A stretch of DNA of 64,000 nucleotides from positions 1 through 64,000 of the IMG/VR virus record IMGVR_UViG_3300044642_000803; one strand, 5' to 3'. A program made the translations under genes and the position numbers. The notes beneath the pieces were generated by a model, which saw only the letters and a list, made by a program, of their open reading frames with translations, was not told the origin of the DNA and did no database searches. Within the stretch, counting starts at the first letter, position 1. The number at the start of each line of letters is the position of its first letter. Source of the DNA: a virus. Below, one piece after another: positions 32,530 through 40,731 of this stretch.

Positions 32530-32758
32530 CCCCACCGGAGCCGACCGCCAGCGCCGCTTCCGCGACCGTCAGGCCGGCCTGCTGCCCCCTGCAGAGCTAC
32601 GGCCCTGCACCTGCTGCCCCCGCCAGCACACCGGCACCCACGGTGATCACTGCTGGGAGTGCTGGCGACTGCACACCGACGCGGGGCGTGCCGATCGGGC
32701 GGACCGGGTTGCTCGATCCAGGATGCGTAGACGACGGGAGCAGGAAGCGGTAGACTAA
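32522..32758 (+). CDS. Small zinc-finger-like protein
   Basis: 78 residues. DRQRRFRDRQ basic start, then CTCCPRQH...GDHCWECWRLH, two C-x2-C pairs with His. The basic helical end suggests nucleic-acid binding. Role unknown. Confidence 0.65.
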   Translation: MPDPTGADRQRRFRDRQAGLLPPAELRPCTCCPRQHTGTHGDHCWECWRLHTDAGRADRADRVARSRMRRRREQEAVD

Positions 32759-32779
32759 GGCGCACCGCAAGCCACCCCC

Positions 32780-32998
32780 ATGTCCGAACTCATCACCCCT
32801 GCCGAAGCTCTACACGAGGCCGTTACCGACCTGATTGAGGTGTCGGAATGCAGCCTGTTCGAGGTTGTTGGCGTACTCGAAGTGGTCAAGTCCGAGCTGA
32901 CCTTGGAATCCCTAGCTGCCGATGAAGATGAATCCGACGACTTCGCGTCCGAGGAAGTTGTCGGCGAGTTTGAAAGCGACGGCGTGGTGGGTGAATGA
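32780..32998 (+). CDS. Small acidic protein
   Basis: 72 residues, highly acidic C-terminus (LAADEDESDDFASEEVVGEF). Helical N-terminus ALHEAVTDLIEVSECSLFEV. The stop overlaps the next ATG. Not recognised. Confidence 0.65.
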   Translation: MSELITPAEALHEAVTDLIEVSECSLFEVVGVLEVVKSELTLESLAADEDESDDFASEEVVGEFESDGVVGE

Positions 32999-33099
32999 CC
33001 GCCCCGGTCGTTACCGCCATTGGTCGCCGGATTCGGCCTGACGGCGTCCGCAAGGTGATCAACGGCCCCAGCGTCAAGGGCACGATCAAGAAGCCGTAG
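32995..33099 (+). CDS. Tiny basic protein
   Basis: 34 residues: MTAPVVTAIGRRIRPDGVRK, then VINGPSVKGTIKKP. It starts on the previous stop (ATGA) and is followed by a terminator. Confidence 0.5.
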   Translation: MTAPVVTAIGRRIRPDGVRKVINGPSVKGTIKKP

Positions 33100-33113
33100 C
33101 GGCGCAATACAGC

Positions 33114-33121
33114 GGAAAGCT
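33114..33121 (+). promoter_or_regulatory. GGAAAGCT element
   Basis: Exact 8-mer within the terminator region, 30 bases before the GTG at 33151. Confidence 0.35.
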
Positions 33122-33150
33122 CAGTCGGTACCCTCTGGCTGGGCTTTTTT
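33118..33150 (+). terminator. Rho-independent terminator
   Basis: AGCTCAGTC pairs with GGCTGGGCT (with G-T pairs) around a GGTACCCTCT-like loop, then six T. Ends the small-gene unit before the basic-protein pair. Confidence 0.75.
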
Positions 33151-33873
33151 GTGGCACGGAAATACTCCAGGGATAATGCCGGACGGTTTGCCAGCGCCGG
33201 CACCGGAGCGACGGCACGCGGGGGACGGCTGCGGACCGCAAGCGGCGGCAAGCGGGCCACGCAGACCAAGAAAATAGCGCGGACGCCTATGGATGGCACC
33301 GTAGGAAAAAGCGGCAAGGCTCGCCAGGTCGTTGCATCCCCAAAACCTATCAACGCAAGGAATAATGTCCGACCTTTAAGCAGAGCGAAAAAGTCACCAT
33401 CAAACAATATCAAGCCATATAATGCAGCTACCACAAAGGCAAAATTTAAGCAGATTGACAGAAGAATAGATACCTCGCTTAAAGATGTCACAAATTCTAT
33501 TACCAGCTTTAATGATAGAATAAAAAAGGTACAACCTAAGCTTGATAAAGCGCGTCGAAGCTTTGAGCGCAGCAATGCAAAATCAATTATCAATCGATTC
33601 TCCAAGGACCCAACCGATCGCCTAATATCTCAAGCTGAAATGGGAACAATCGGCAGCAGATATGGCGCCAAGGCGATTCGGCGTCGCATGGAGCGAGCTA
33701 CAGCGGCAGCAGAAAAGGGTAGCAAGCCTGCGGCCAGAGCCCGTGTGACCTATGGCAACCAGCTGGCATTTACGGGGCCTGGTAAACCGTCAAGAGGGAA
33801 GAACAATCTGCGCCCAGGGCCACGAAACACTGTTGGGGCACCAAAGAAAGGGCGTCGCAACAAGAAAGGTTGA
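33151..33873 (+). CDS. Basic virion-associated-like protein 1
   Basis: 240 residues from a GTG at 33151. The first 40 residues (ARKYSRDNAGRFASAGTGAT, ARGGRLRTASGGKRATQTK) are nearly identical to those of the next protein. After that it is AT-richer and helical, with a basic linker and a KKGRRNKKG tail. Proteins with the RGRFASTG opening are common next to portal genes and may be packaged or bind DNA. The function is unknown. Confidence 0.65.
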   Translation: MARKYSRDNAGRFASAGTGATARGGRLRTASGGKRATQTKKIARTPMDGTVGKSGKARQVVASPKPINARNNVRPLSRAKKSPSNNIKPYNAATTKAKFKQIDRRIDTSLKDVTNSITSFNDRIKKVQPKLDKARRSFERSNAKSIINRFSKDPTDRLISQAEMGTIGSRYGAKAIRRRMERATAAAEKGSKPAARARVTYGNQLAFTGPGKPSRGKNNLRPGPRNTVGAPKKGRRNKKG

Positions 33874-33875
33874 CA

Positions 33876-33883
33876 GGAAAGCT
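33876..33883 (+). promoter_or_regulatory. GGAAAGCT element with TAGAAT downstream
   Basis: TTGACA (33870), GGAAAGCT and TAGAAT (33888) lie just before the ATG at 33906. The spacer between TTGACA and TAGAAT is only 12 bases, too short for a standard promoter. Confidence 0.4.
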
Positions 33884-33905
33884 TGGGTAGAATTGGCTGA
33901 TCGGC

Positions 33906-34850
33906 ATGGCCAGGAAATACTCCAGGGATAACCGTGGCAGGTTTGCCAGTAGTGGCACCGGAGCTACTGCGCGGGGCGGCAGGCTGCGTACCGCAACCGG
34001 GAACAAGCGAGCGACGCAGACCAGTCAGATGACGGCAGCGCCTAGGGCTGGCACCGTGGGAAAGGGTGGTAAGGCGAGGGGATCGGCCAAACCTGCCGCT
34101 ACCGTCAAGCCGACTCAGGCCCCAGGCTCCAGAATCAAGGCGCCCAAGGTTGGCGGTGTTTCCCGTGCTCGGTTATCGGGCCAGAAAATGAACGAAGGCG
34201 CCGGCAAGCGTGGCAAGGCGCGGCAGCAACGGCAGCAAACGATGGCAATTCAGCGGCAGATGCTTGGCCGCATCAAGCCTGGTAAGAGCGCAGAACCGCT
34301 TAGCACTGGGGGGACGCTGGCGGCACGGGCCAGCCTCAGGCGTGCCAGGGCGAAGGCGGGTCCTGGGGCATCACCAGCCCAGCGTGGGGCGGTCACGCGG
34401 GCTGGTACTTACCTGAAGGCCAGCAAGGAGCGGAATCGTGCGGCGGTGAAAGGTGCGGCATCAAGGGGCACCGTGGCCAAGCCCAAGGGGTTGAAGCAAG
34501 GGGCGGTGACGGCGAGGGTGAAAGCGAGGGCTGTAGCAGCTAAGCCGGTGAAGAAGGTTGATACAAGCATGAACGCTGTTAAAGACAGAAGGCAGCGTGC
34601 CCTTGCCCCGAAGAACTCAACCTATTTAAGTAACAAGCTGAACGCAAGAAGCGCCGTGGTTCGCAGTGCTGCAAACGCTATCTACAACCGTCAAAGAGCA
34701 GTAGGAAAAGCTATAGGACTAAGCCCTGCAGTTGTACGCCGGCCGATTGGTATAATGACCGGTCTTTCAGGAAGTAATCGAAATAGGGCAGAGGCAAATC
34801 TGGAAAACGCAAGAAAACGAGTCATAAAAGGTCGAAAGGGTCGCCGCTAA
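33906..34850 (+). CDS. Basic virion-associated-like protein 2
   Basis: 314 residues. Shares its opening with the previous protein, then is a very long Lys/Arg/Ala/Gly-rich disordered stretch (KPAATVKPTQAPGSRIKAPK). It ends basic. Like its neighbour it is likely a DNA- or capsid-bound protein; paralogues by N-terminal duplication. Confidence 0.65.
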   Translation: MARKYSRDNRGRFASSGTGATARGGRLRTATGNKRATQTSQMTAAPRAGTVGKGGKARGSAKPAATVKPTQAPGSRIKAPKVGGVSRARLSGQKMNEGAGKRGKARQQRQQTMAIQRQMLGRIKPGKSAEPLSTGGTLAARASLRRARAKAGPGASPAQRGAVTRAGTYLKASKERNRAAVKGAASRGTVAKPKGLKQGAVTARVKARAVAAKPVKKVDTSMNAVKDRRQRALAPKNSTYLSNKLNARSAVVRSAANAIYNRQRAVGKAIGLSPAVVRRPIGIMTGLSGSNRNRAEANLENARKRVIKGRKGRR

Positions 34851-34853
34851 CCG

Positions 34854-35987
34854 ATGACCACCCGCATCGTCGGAGTCGTTGACGACTACGCCGCCATCCT
34901 TGACCAGTTGGAAGCACGCACGCTGGCCAACACCACCGCCATGCTGCGCACCGCCCTGGATCGCGTGCTAGGTGACATGAAGCGGCACTATGCGGCCTAC
35001 CTCAACGCCGTGGGCCCCTCCGATCTTGACCCTGAGGGCAATCCCATCAGGGCCCCCGGCGCCTACAGCTCCGCCGAAGCAACCGCCAAGTACCAGGCCA
35101 TCCTACGGGACGCTCAGCAGTTCCTGCCGCCAGAAGAGATCGCCGGCTGGCAGCGCCAGTTCACCACCGATCTAGTCGAGGCTCTGGCCATCGGCGGTGA
35201 AGCTGCGGCCGCGCTGCAGACGATCGTCACCGGTACCAGCGCCGCCTTCGCCGGGGCCAATCCGTTGGCGATCCGTGCCGCCGTTCAGACCGCTACTGCC
35301 TTCATGTCGGGTGAATCCGCACGGTTCCGTGATCAGATCGCGCAAATCGTCGGCGAAGGGGTCGCCCGTGGCTGGGGCCCCAAGCGGCTTGAACGGCAGA
35401 TCGTTGGGGCGCTAGAGGGCACAACCGACCCCACGGGCAAGACCTCACGGATGGGGCTCCGCCAGCGTGCCGAGGTGATCGCCCGGTCAGAACTGGCCAA
35501 TGCCTATGTCCGTGGGGCCATTGATCACAACCTGGCCGAGGGCTTCAGCTTTATCCGCTGGGTGGCCGCCACCGATGAGCGCACCTGCCGCTGGTGCCTC
35601 AGCCGCCATGGGCGCATCTACCCATCTGATCAGGTGGTCATCCCAGCCCATCCACAATGCCGATGTACGCCGGTCCCGTTGCCGGCTGATGAGGTGCTGG
35701 AAGCTGACCCGGTGATTCGTGACACCCTGCTCGATAACGCTTTCTGGCGGGAGGAGCAAGCGGCAGGAGTCAGGGCCCTGGCCAAAGCGGAGGGGATCAG
35801 CGAGGAACGGGCCAGGGGGCTGCTGCAGCGTGCCCTGACCGCACCAACAGCCAGCGAGCGATACCTATTCCCCGATCGCACCCGCAGCCTGCAGCCATCG
35901 GCGCCGTTGGATGCTCCGGCAGGTGGGCGGACGTTCAGCGAGGTGGTAGGGGAATTGGCGGCTAGGAGGGGTGTTGCTGGGGGGTAA
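34854..35987 (+). CDS. Head morphogenesis protein (SPP1 gp7 / Mu gpF-like)
   Basis: 377 residues. The minor head protein signature lies at about 200-290: RAEVIARSELANAYVRGAID, FIRWVAATDERTCRWCLSRH, HPQCRCTPVP with its conserved Cys-x2-Cys and HPQCRC motif. It sits at the portal vertex and aids head assembly. It starts three bases after the previous gene. Confidence 0.87.
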   Translation: MTTRIVGVVDDYAAILDQLEARTLANTTAMLRTALDRVLGDMKRHYAAYLNAVGPSDLDPEGNPIRAPGAYSSAEATAKYQAILRDAQQFLPPEEIAGWQRQFTTDLVEALAIGGEAAAALQTIVTGTSAAFAGANPLAIRAAVQTATAFMSGESARFRDQIAQIVGEGVARGWGPKRLERQIVGALEGTTDPTGKTSRMGLRQRAEVIARSELANAYVRGAIDHNLAEGFSFIRWVAATDERTCRWCLSRHGRIYPSDQVVIPAHPQCRCTPVPLPADEVLEADPVIRDTLLDNAFWREEQAAGVRALAKAEGISEERARGLLQRALTAPTASERYLFPDRTRSLQPSAPLDAPAGGRTFSEVVGELAARRGVAGG

Positions 35988-36210
35988 TACTTTGCCGCCT
36001 TTCGAGCCAATCTTTCATCACAGCCCAACTCACTTCGCATCTGGCTGCCAGTTTTAGAGCAGCAATCAACTGTTCATGCGTCATCTGCGCCACTGGTAAC
36101 CCCACGGGAATGTCACCCGCAGCGGTCCACAGAACGGTGGCGCCACCTTCGACGGCGTTGATTAGTTCTTCCAACTTGTCCAGAGTTAGCCGTGGTGAGT
36201 TGTTGTACAT
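35962..36210 (-). CDS. Small hypothetical protein (minus-strand island)
   Basis: 82 residues: LTLDKLEELINAVEGGATVL and MTHEQLIAALKLAARCEVSW. Its end overlaps the head-morphogenesis stop by 26 bases on the opposite strand. First of a minus-strand block to 38464. Not recognised. Confidence 0.65.
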   Translation of the reverse strand: MYNNSPRLTLDKLEELINAVEGGATVLWTAAGDIPVGLPVAQMTHEQLIAALKLAARCEVSWAVMKDWLERRQSITPQQHPS

Positions 36211-36246
36211 GGGTGATGGTTGACAATGTGGTTGACAAAGCGCGGC

Positions 36247-36477
36247 TCAGTGGTTGTCAAACCCGATGTGGAGCCACTGGCAAGGCTCAATCGTCAGAGG
36301 GGCAGGCCAACGCTCGTGGGTTTCCACTCTCCCACCTTCGGTCATGGTGCCCTTGATCACCTCCCCCGTGTCTGGGTCACAGGCCAGCACGCCAAACAAC
36401 AAACGCCCGAGGCGGTCGCGGACTATGGCCCCGTTGGGGTACTGCTGGCGGAAGGTGGGGGAGTTGGCGTCAATCAT
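36247..36477 (-). CDS. Small beta-rich hypothetical protein
   Basis: 76 residues. FRQQYPNGAIVRDRLGRLLF and VIKGTMTEGGRVETHERWP, a small beta fold. Starts on the end of the upstream gene (8-base overlap). Not recognised. Confidence 0.65.
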   Translation of the reverse strand: MIDANSPTFRQQYPNGAIVRDRLGRLLFGVLACDPDTGEVIKGTMTEGGRVETHERWPAPLTIEPCQWLHIGFDNH

Positions 36478-37234
36478 GGGGGATGCCCTTCAAGAGTTCG
36501 GCGATACGGATAAGCTGCTTGTCGGTCAACTGCATCAGATCAGGTTGCTCGGCTGCCACGCACTCCGCGGCAGCTTCCAGCGCTGCCACCAGTTCAGCCA
36601 CCTCCCCCTGCGCTGGCAGGGCCACGGGACCATCGTGGCAGCCGCTGAACCCAGGATGCGCCAGGATCGCCTCAGCCAGGGCTGCAGCGCCTAATACAAA
36701 GGTGTTGCGATCGCTTTTGAGGTCCACTTCCATGATGATCTCGGCCAGTCGCAGGACATGACCTACGCGGGGAGGGAGCCCAGGCGAGGCCGTGGCAGCA
36801 GCCCGAGGATCTGCTCCACCATGCAGCACATCAAGGTGCTGGCTTGGCGTCAGGCCGCCAGAGAAATCGGGGTCATGCAGCTCGGCCAGGTTCACCGTCT
36901 GGGCTGCGGGCTGGGCAACCGGAGCACGCCAGCGGGTGATGGCGGAGGTGATCATGTCGCGCAGGATTGAAAGGCTCGTGGCGTCGTCGCTGTCAAGAGG
37001 AAACCCAAACTCTTGACACAGCTCGACAACGTCGTCAACGCTCGGCCCTTCTGCGTGGTCTGCGGCTGCGGAAGGGCTGGCCTGGGGCTGCGCATAAAGC
37101 GCCATGTCGCAGTCGGGGTGGGGCTCACGCCAGCCACTGAAAGACTGCACCTTCTGGAGGGCAGCGCTGAAGTCATCGGATCGGCACCACGCGACTGGAG
37201 TAGCTGGCTGGGGTGCTGGGGTGGGGTTGGTCAT
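36470..37234 (-). CDS. Hypothetical mosaic phage protein
   Basis: 254 residues. A WCRSDDFSAALQKVQSF start, then EGPSVDDVVELCQEFGFPLD and a DPDFSGGLTPSQHLDV stretch, ending in helices with LMQLTDKQLIRIAELLKG. Fragments of this kind recur in phage proteins of unknown function (compare the protein at 40728). Not recognised further. Confidence 0.65.
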   Translation of the reverse strand: MTNPTPAPQPATPVAWCRSDDFSAALQKVQSFSGWREPHPDCDMALYAQPQASPSAAADHAEGPSVDDVVELCQEFGFPLDSDDATSLSILRDMITSAITRWRAPVAQPAAQTVNLAELHDPDFSGGLTPSQHLDVLHGGADPRAAATASPGLPPRVGHVLRLAEIIMEVDLKSDRNTFVLGAAALAEAILAHPGFSGCHDGPVALPAQGEVAELVAALEAAAECVAAEQPDLMQLTDKQLIRIAELLKGIPHD

Positions 37235-37269
37235 TGGAATGGTGGTGGGTGGGGTGGTTGCGGGACGAT

Positions 37270-37686
37270 TTAATACTCTGGATGTAGCATGATCACGCTT
37301 TCCTGTCCCATGTAATTGTCCGGAACAAAATCGGGAAAGGCTTGAATGGCGTTAATTGTGTGCCGTTCGTACTTCACGGGCCACCGACGCTGAGTCCATG
37401 AGCCTAAGTAGCCACGTCGATAAGCGTTTTCCTTCCAATGCTCAAACCAATTCGCCGGATACTGAACAATAAACGCTTCGAGGGTTTTTCCGAAAAGGAA
37501 AGCTGCTAGGCTGTACCGCATTAGATGCCCGCACTCCTCTTCTCTTTTCTGAATTTCAGTTCGATCCATCATCGACAGGTAAAGATCACGCTTATCAATA
37601 AATCTGGTAGAGCCAAAATCGTAACGATTTAACGTCAAGGTTTCAAGTCTGAAACCGAGGAACCCAGAGGGGTGTGATGATTGCAT
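37270..37686 (-). CDS. Hypothetical protein
   Basis: 138 residues. Aromatic and alpha/beta (SLAAFLFGKTLEAFIVQYPA, WFEHWKENAYRRGYLGSW). AT-richer than the late genes around it, fitting a moron. Not recognised. Confidence 0.65.
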   Translation of the reverse strand: MQSSHPSGFLGFRLETLTLNRYDFGSTRFIDKRDLYLSMMDRTEIQKREEECGHLMRYSLAAFLFGKTLEAFIVQYPANWFEHWKENAYRRGYLGSWTQRRWPVKYERHTINAIQAFPDFVPDNYMGQESVIMLHPEY

Positions 37687-37721
37687 TGTACCGAGAAGGT
37701 AGAGTAGGTAGTTGGTGGTGA

Positions 37722-37943
37722 TCAGTTGAATTTTTCAATGAACTCGCGCACCTGCCCGCTTGTGGTCAGGTCGCCAAATGCCATCCTGCCCAGGGCAAGC
37801 GCAATGCCTGGGTGATCTGCGGTCTTAGGGTGCTTCCTAAGGTCACTGATTATCGAACTCAGCGCCTGCTGCAAATACCCCTGATCCACGTAGGCCAGTG
37901 CTCGTTTCTTGCACCATTCAAGGTGCTGTGCGCGTGGTTGCAT
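37722..37943 (-). CDS. Small helical hypothetical protein
   Basis: 73 residues from the ATG at 37943. HLEWCKKRALAYVDQGYLQQ, then ALSSIISDLRKHPKTAD; helical pattern like phage TPR-like small proteins. Not recognised. Confidence 0.65.
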   Translation of the reverse strand: MQPRAQHLEWCKKRALAYVDQGYLQQALSSIISDLRKHPKTADHPGIALALGRMAFGDLTTSGQVREFIEKFN

Positions 37944-38047
37944 GGGTTGATCGGTGGTGGTGAATAAAAACGGGAGGGGCACCCCCTCCCTGAATCAGTG
38001 CCTTATCGCTAAAGGGAGAGGGAAACTTGCAAAAAAATGGTTGACGC

Positions 38048-38464
38048 TCATTTGCTCCGATCGCGAATATCTAAAGTTGGTACAGGCAAACCGCCTTCAG
38101 TGGGGATGTAGATGGTTTTGTTGCCTTTTTCAGCCCCCTCGGCTAGCTCGGTGATGTAGAGGTACTGGAGGTAGCGGGGATTGTTTTCTAGCGAAGCGCC
38201 GATGATCTTGTTTGCTTCGGCGACGCCCTTGGCTCGCTCAATCTCAGCGCTGGCCAGCATTACGGCAGAATCGCGCTTAGCCGTAGCCTCAAGGACCGAA
38301 ACTCGGCGGGTGGACTCGGCCTCGCGAAGCAATGCTTCGCCGCCCATACCCTTGGTCCAAACGTTATAGACGGGCCAACCAAAAAAGACCAGGGCAAAAG
38401 CGCCAATTACGGCAATAGCCGTGACAGACCAAAAAACAACATCATTGTTGCTGCGGGATTGCAT
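38048..38464 (-). CDS. Membrane protein resembling a truncated Band-7/prohibitin protein
   Basis: 138 residues. One N-terminal membrane segment (about 9-31, VVFWSVTAIAVIGAFALVFF). Then a helix with EALLREAESTRRVSVLEATA and IERAKGVAEANKIIGASLEN and a C-terminal IYIPTEGGLPVPTL, as in the coiled C-terminal part of Band-7 proteins. The beta SPFH domain itself is missing. Widely seen in phages; possibly membrane-associated. Confidence 0.7.
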   Translation of the reverse strand: MQSRSNNDVVFWSVTAIAVIGAFALVFFGWPVYNVWTKGMGGEALLREAESTRRVSVLEATAKRDSAVMLASAEIERAKGVAEANKIIGASLENNPRYLQYLYITELAEGAEKGNKTIYIPTEGGLPVPTLDIRDRSK

Positions 38465-38567
38465 GAGTTTTTCCTGCGGTGGTGAATAGGTGCCGGGGCG
38501 TCAGCCCCACTCCCATGAGGACCCCGGCCCGCCCATCCTAAGCCATTGCCATTCCCTAAGCCACCCT

Positions 38568-38575
38568 GGCAAGCT
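38568..38575 (+). promoter_or_regulatory. GGCAAGCT variant of the GGAAAGCT element, preceded by CCTAAGCC
   Basis: CCTAAGCC at 38555 and GGCAAGCT at 38568 lie 20-40 bases before the ATG at 38595. The region upstream (38480-38525) holds GC hairpins GGGGC/GCCCC. Confidence 0.35.
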
Positions 38576-38594
38576 GAGGAAACGCCACGCACCG

Positions 38595-38807
38595 ATGCCC
38601 CTCGCTACGGCCGCACCGATGCCCCCCGAACTGCGGGCCTTCCTGACCCTTCATGCCACGGTAGGGGCCAGGGATGAAGAGGCTACGCGGCAGGTGCTGC
38701 GTGAAGTTGCCGTGGCCATGCCGCCACGCAGTGGGCACAAGGTCGTCGCCATGTTGCAACGATCCATCGGCTTGAGCGCCCGAGCCTGGCTGCAGAAGCT
38801 CGCCTAA
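38595..38807 (+). CDS. Small hypothetical protein
   Basis: 70 residues from the ATG at 38595: MPPELRAFLTLHATVGARDE, then a helical region up to LSARAWLQKLA. Directly followed by the HNH gene (start at the next base). Not recognised. Confidence 0.65.
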   Translation: MPLATAAPMPPELRAFLTLHATVGARDEEATRQVLREVAVAMPPRSGHKVVAMLQRSIGLSARAWLQKLA

Positions 38808-39116
38808 GTGGCGTCCCACATCGAGGGGACAGTGCTGGTGACCAAGCGGCTCACAAAGAGCAGCTTCCGGCGCGAGATCATTGACGCCTGGAATGGAGCC
38901 TGCGCCTACTGCGGGTGCCAGCCCGAGAAGGTCACGCTCGATCATGTGATCCCCAAGGCCAAGGGGGGAACCACTGACCGCGCCAACCTAGTCCCGGCCT
39001 GTGCTGGTTGCAATGTGTCGAAAAACCACTGCGATGTCTGGGCCTGGTACCAAGCGCAGCCGTTCTTCTGCTCTGACAGGGCGGCAAGAATCAGGCAGTG
39101 GCACGCCCCAGGCTGA
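38808..39116 (+). CDS. HNH endonuclease
   Basis: 102 residues from a GTG at 38808. CAYCGCQPEKVTLDHVIPKA, TTDRANLVPACAGCNVSKNH carry the two CxxC pairs and the D-H-V core of HNH nucleases. In phages these often assist packaging or act as homing-like nucleases. The C-terminus is short. Confidence 0.85.
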   Translation: MASHIEGTVLVTKRLTKSSFRREIIDAWNGACAYCGCQPEKVTLDHVIPKAKGGTTDRANLVPACAGCNVSKNHCDVWAWYQAQPFFCSDRAARIRQWHAPG

Positions 39117-39266
39117 TTACTTGGCCTTTGAGCGGGCAGACTTGGCGGGCTTGGCGGGCTTGGCTTTTTTGGGCATCGCCATGGACATTGAGCTGCCACC
39201 CTTCTTGCCCTTGCCCATCGCCATTGCGTCTTTGCCTGCGCCCTTGCTTGCCATTTTGCCGTACAC
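39117..39266 (-). CDS. Small basic protein
   Basis: 49 residues from a GTG at 39266 (or 45 from an internal ATG): VYGKMASKGAGKDAMAMGKG, then a Lys/Ala/Pro tail ending SARSKAK. Very basic with Met-rich AMAMGK and SMSMAM. The opposite strand has a longer frame but its composition is poor, so I take this as the real gene. Probably DNA- or capsid-binding. Confidence 0.55.
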   Translation of the reverse strand: MYGKMASKGAGKDAMAMGKGKKGGSSMSMAMPKKAKPAKPAKSARSKAK

Positions 39267-39325
39267 GGGAATCTCCGATTACTACCGCAGCTTTCCCGGA
39301 AACCTGCAGCAGATCGCATAGCCCC

Positions 39326-39820
39326 ATGACCATCCCAACCCTAAACGCCGCCTGGCGGGTGACGCCACGGGATGACCGTGAGCTGATTCGAGGGTATGCC
39401 GGCTGGCCATTATCGGTGACCAACCTGACCGAGCTGACCGCAATCCTCAACCGGGTGGCGATCACCTCCGCTGCCGCCGTCACCCAGGTGCAACGATGGA
39501 TCGACGAAATCGAGAACCTGGAGGCGGATTACGCCGAACGGGTGGAGAACAACACGGCGCATCTGGGCAATGCGGGGAGCTACGAAGGCCCGGTCCCCGG
39601 CACCACCCTGACCCGCGAGGACTTAGAGAGCAAAGCCGACGTACTGGAGTGGGATACCAGCCTGTTGCGGGTGAAGTACGACTCAGGTGGTTCCGGTGGG
39701 ACGGCCGGCGCCGTGCTCGCCGCTCGTTTGGCCGACTTAAAAGTCCGGATCTTCCAGTCCCTGGGGATCAAGCCGGTCGTCGGCGGCAGCGGCGGAATGG
39801 CGCAACTGGTGCGTAGCTGA
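39326..39820 (+). CDS. Head-tail region protein, unknown
   Basis: 164 residues from the ATG at 39326. Helical, with LNRVAITSAAAVTQVQRWID and Gly-rich end PVVGGSGGMAQLVRS. Position between head and tail genes suggests a connector or stopper protein. Not identified by sequence. Confidence 0.6.
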   Translation: MTIPTLNAAWRVTPRDDRELIRGYAGWPLSVTNLTELTAILNRVAITSAAAVTQVQRWIDEIENLEADYAERVENNTAHLGNAGSYEGPVPGTTLTREDLESKADVLEWDTSLLRVKYDSGGSGGTAGAVLAARLADLKVRIFQSLGIKPVVGGSGGMAQLVRS

Positions 39821-40287
39821 TGGCCACTAACTTTGCCGAATATGCCAACCTGAGGATGATCTGGACGCCGCCTGGCGCGATTGCCAACTTCCGCGCCGGG
39901 GTGCCTGCTGCTGGCCCTGCGGTGGTGGTCGAGGCCTTTGCCAAAAGCCAGGGCCGTAGTGAGCAGGATCTGCCGGGGGTGGTTGCGGGCTCGTTGATCC
40001 TGGAGGGCTACCTCACCCGTTGGGCGCTGCTGGGCTCCGCAAGTTGGCTGGTTGCCGGGTCGTCGCTGAGCTGGAATGAGACCGGCTACAGGCCGGCTGG
40101 GATGCTGCCAGGCGCAGAAGGCAAGGCAGTGCTGACCGATCTCACCGTGCTACCCACGCTGGCTGATGGTGCCGAACAGGGGCAGCTGCGGATCCTGGAG
40201 TTCCCGTTCGGAGTCGGCGGGATTGGCAGCAAGCTACGCAAGGTCCTGGGGGACAAGTTCAAGGCGGCCTTATCCACTGCAGTGTGA
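39820..40287 (+). CDS. Head-tail region protein, unknown
   Basis: 155 residues, beta-rich: NLRMIWTPPGAIANFRAGVP, LAGSLILEGYLTRWALLG-like stretch (VVAGSLILEGYLTRWALLGS). Follows the previous gene with a one-base overlap. A neck or head-completion role is inferred from place. Confidence 0.55.
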   Translation: MATNFAEYANLRMIWTPPGAIANFRAGVPAAGPAVVVEAFAKSQGRSEQDLPGVVAGSLILEGYLTRWALLGSASWLVAGSSLSWNETGYRPAGMLPGAEGKAVLTDLTVLPTLADGAEQGQLRILEFPFGVGGIGSKLRKVLGDKFKAALSTAV

Positions 40288-40290
40288 GCT

Positions 40291-40731
40291 ATGTCCATCC
40301 GCGTTGAAACCACGGTCACAGGCCCTGGGCCTGGGGAAATGGATCGGATGCTGCAGGAGATTGCCCGCAATACCCTGATCGAACTGTTCGGCCGGTATCA
40401 GGCCAGCTTCAACCCTGCGGCGTGGAACTGGCCACGGGAAACACGGCGCCGGGTCGGAGTGGTCGGCAGCCCGCGCAACATCGTTGACACCGGCTCCCTG
40501 CGACAAAGCGGGACCTACAGCTTTATTGGTCCCTACACCTTGGAGGCCCGTTGGAGCGCCGGCTACGCCACTGCCGTGCATGAAGGTGCCCGCCTGCGCA
40601 ACGGCACCATCCTGCCCGCCAGGCCCTGGACAGATGCGGTGAGTGGCGCGGTGCAAGCTCCAGGGATCCCCGTCTATCCACTGGGGCAGCGGCTGCAGCA
40701 ACGGATACAGGTGGCGGTAGCGCGGGGCTAG
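40291..40731 (+). CDS. Tail-completion protein (HK97 gp10-like)
   Basis: 146 residues. SPRNIVDTGSLRQSGTYSF and YATAVHEGARLRNGTILPAR then PWTDAVSGAV are typical of HK97 gp10-like proteins that cap or join the tail. The end overlaps a minus-strand gene by four bases. Confidence 0.75.
   Translation: MSIRVETTVTGPGPGEMDRMLQEIARNTLIELFGRYQASFNPAAWNWPRETRRRVGVVGSPRNIVDTGSLRQSGTYSFIGPYTLEARWSAGYATAVHEGARLRNGTILPARPWTDAVSGAVQAPGIPVYPLGQRLQQRIQVAVARG

Noticed and set aside
33870-33893. TTGACA with TAGAAT as a standard promoter
   Set aside because: The spacer is only 12 bases, too short for sigma-70. The GGAAAGCT element between them is reported instead.
39001-39321. A 106-residue plus-strand frame over 39001-39321
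   Set aside because: Its Leu/Pro/Ala-rich hydrophobic sequence is the complement of the small Lys/Ala basic gene on the minus strand, which has a better start, stop and composition.
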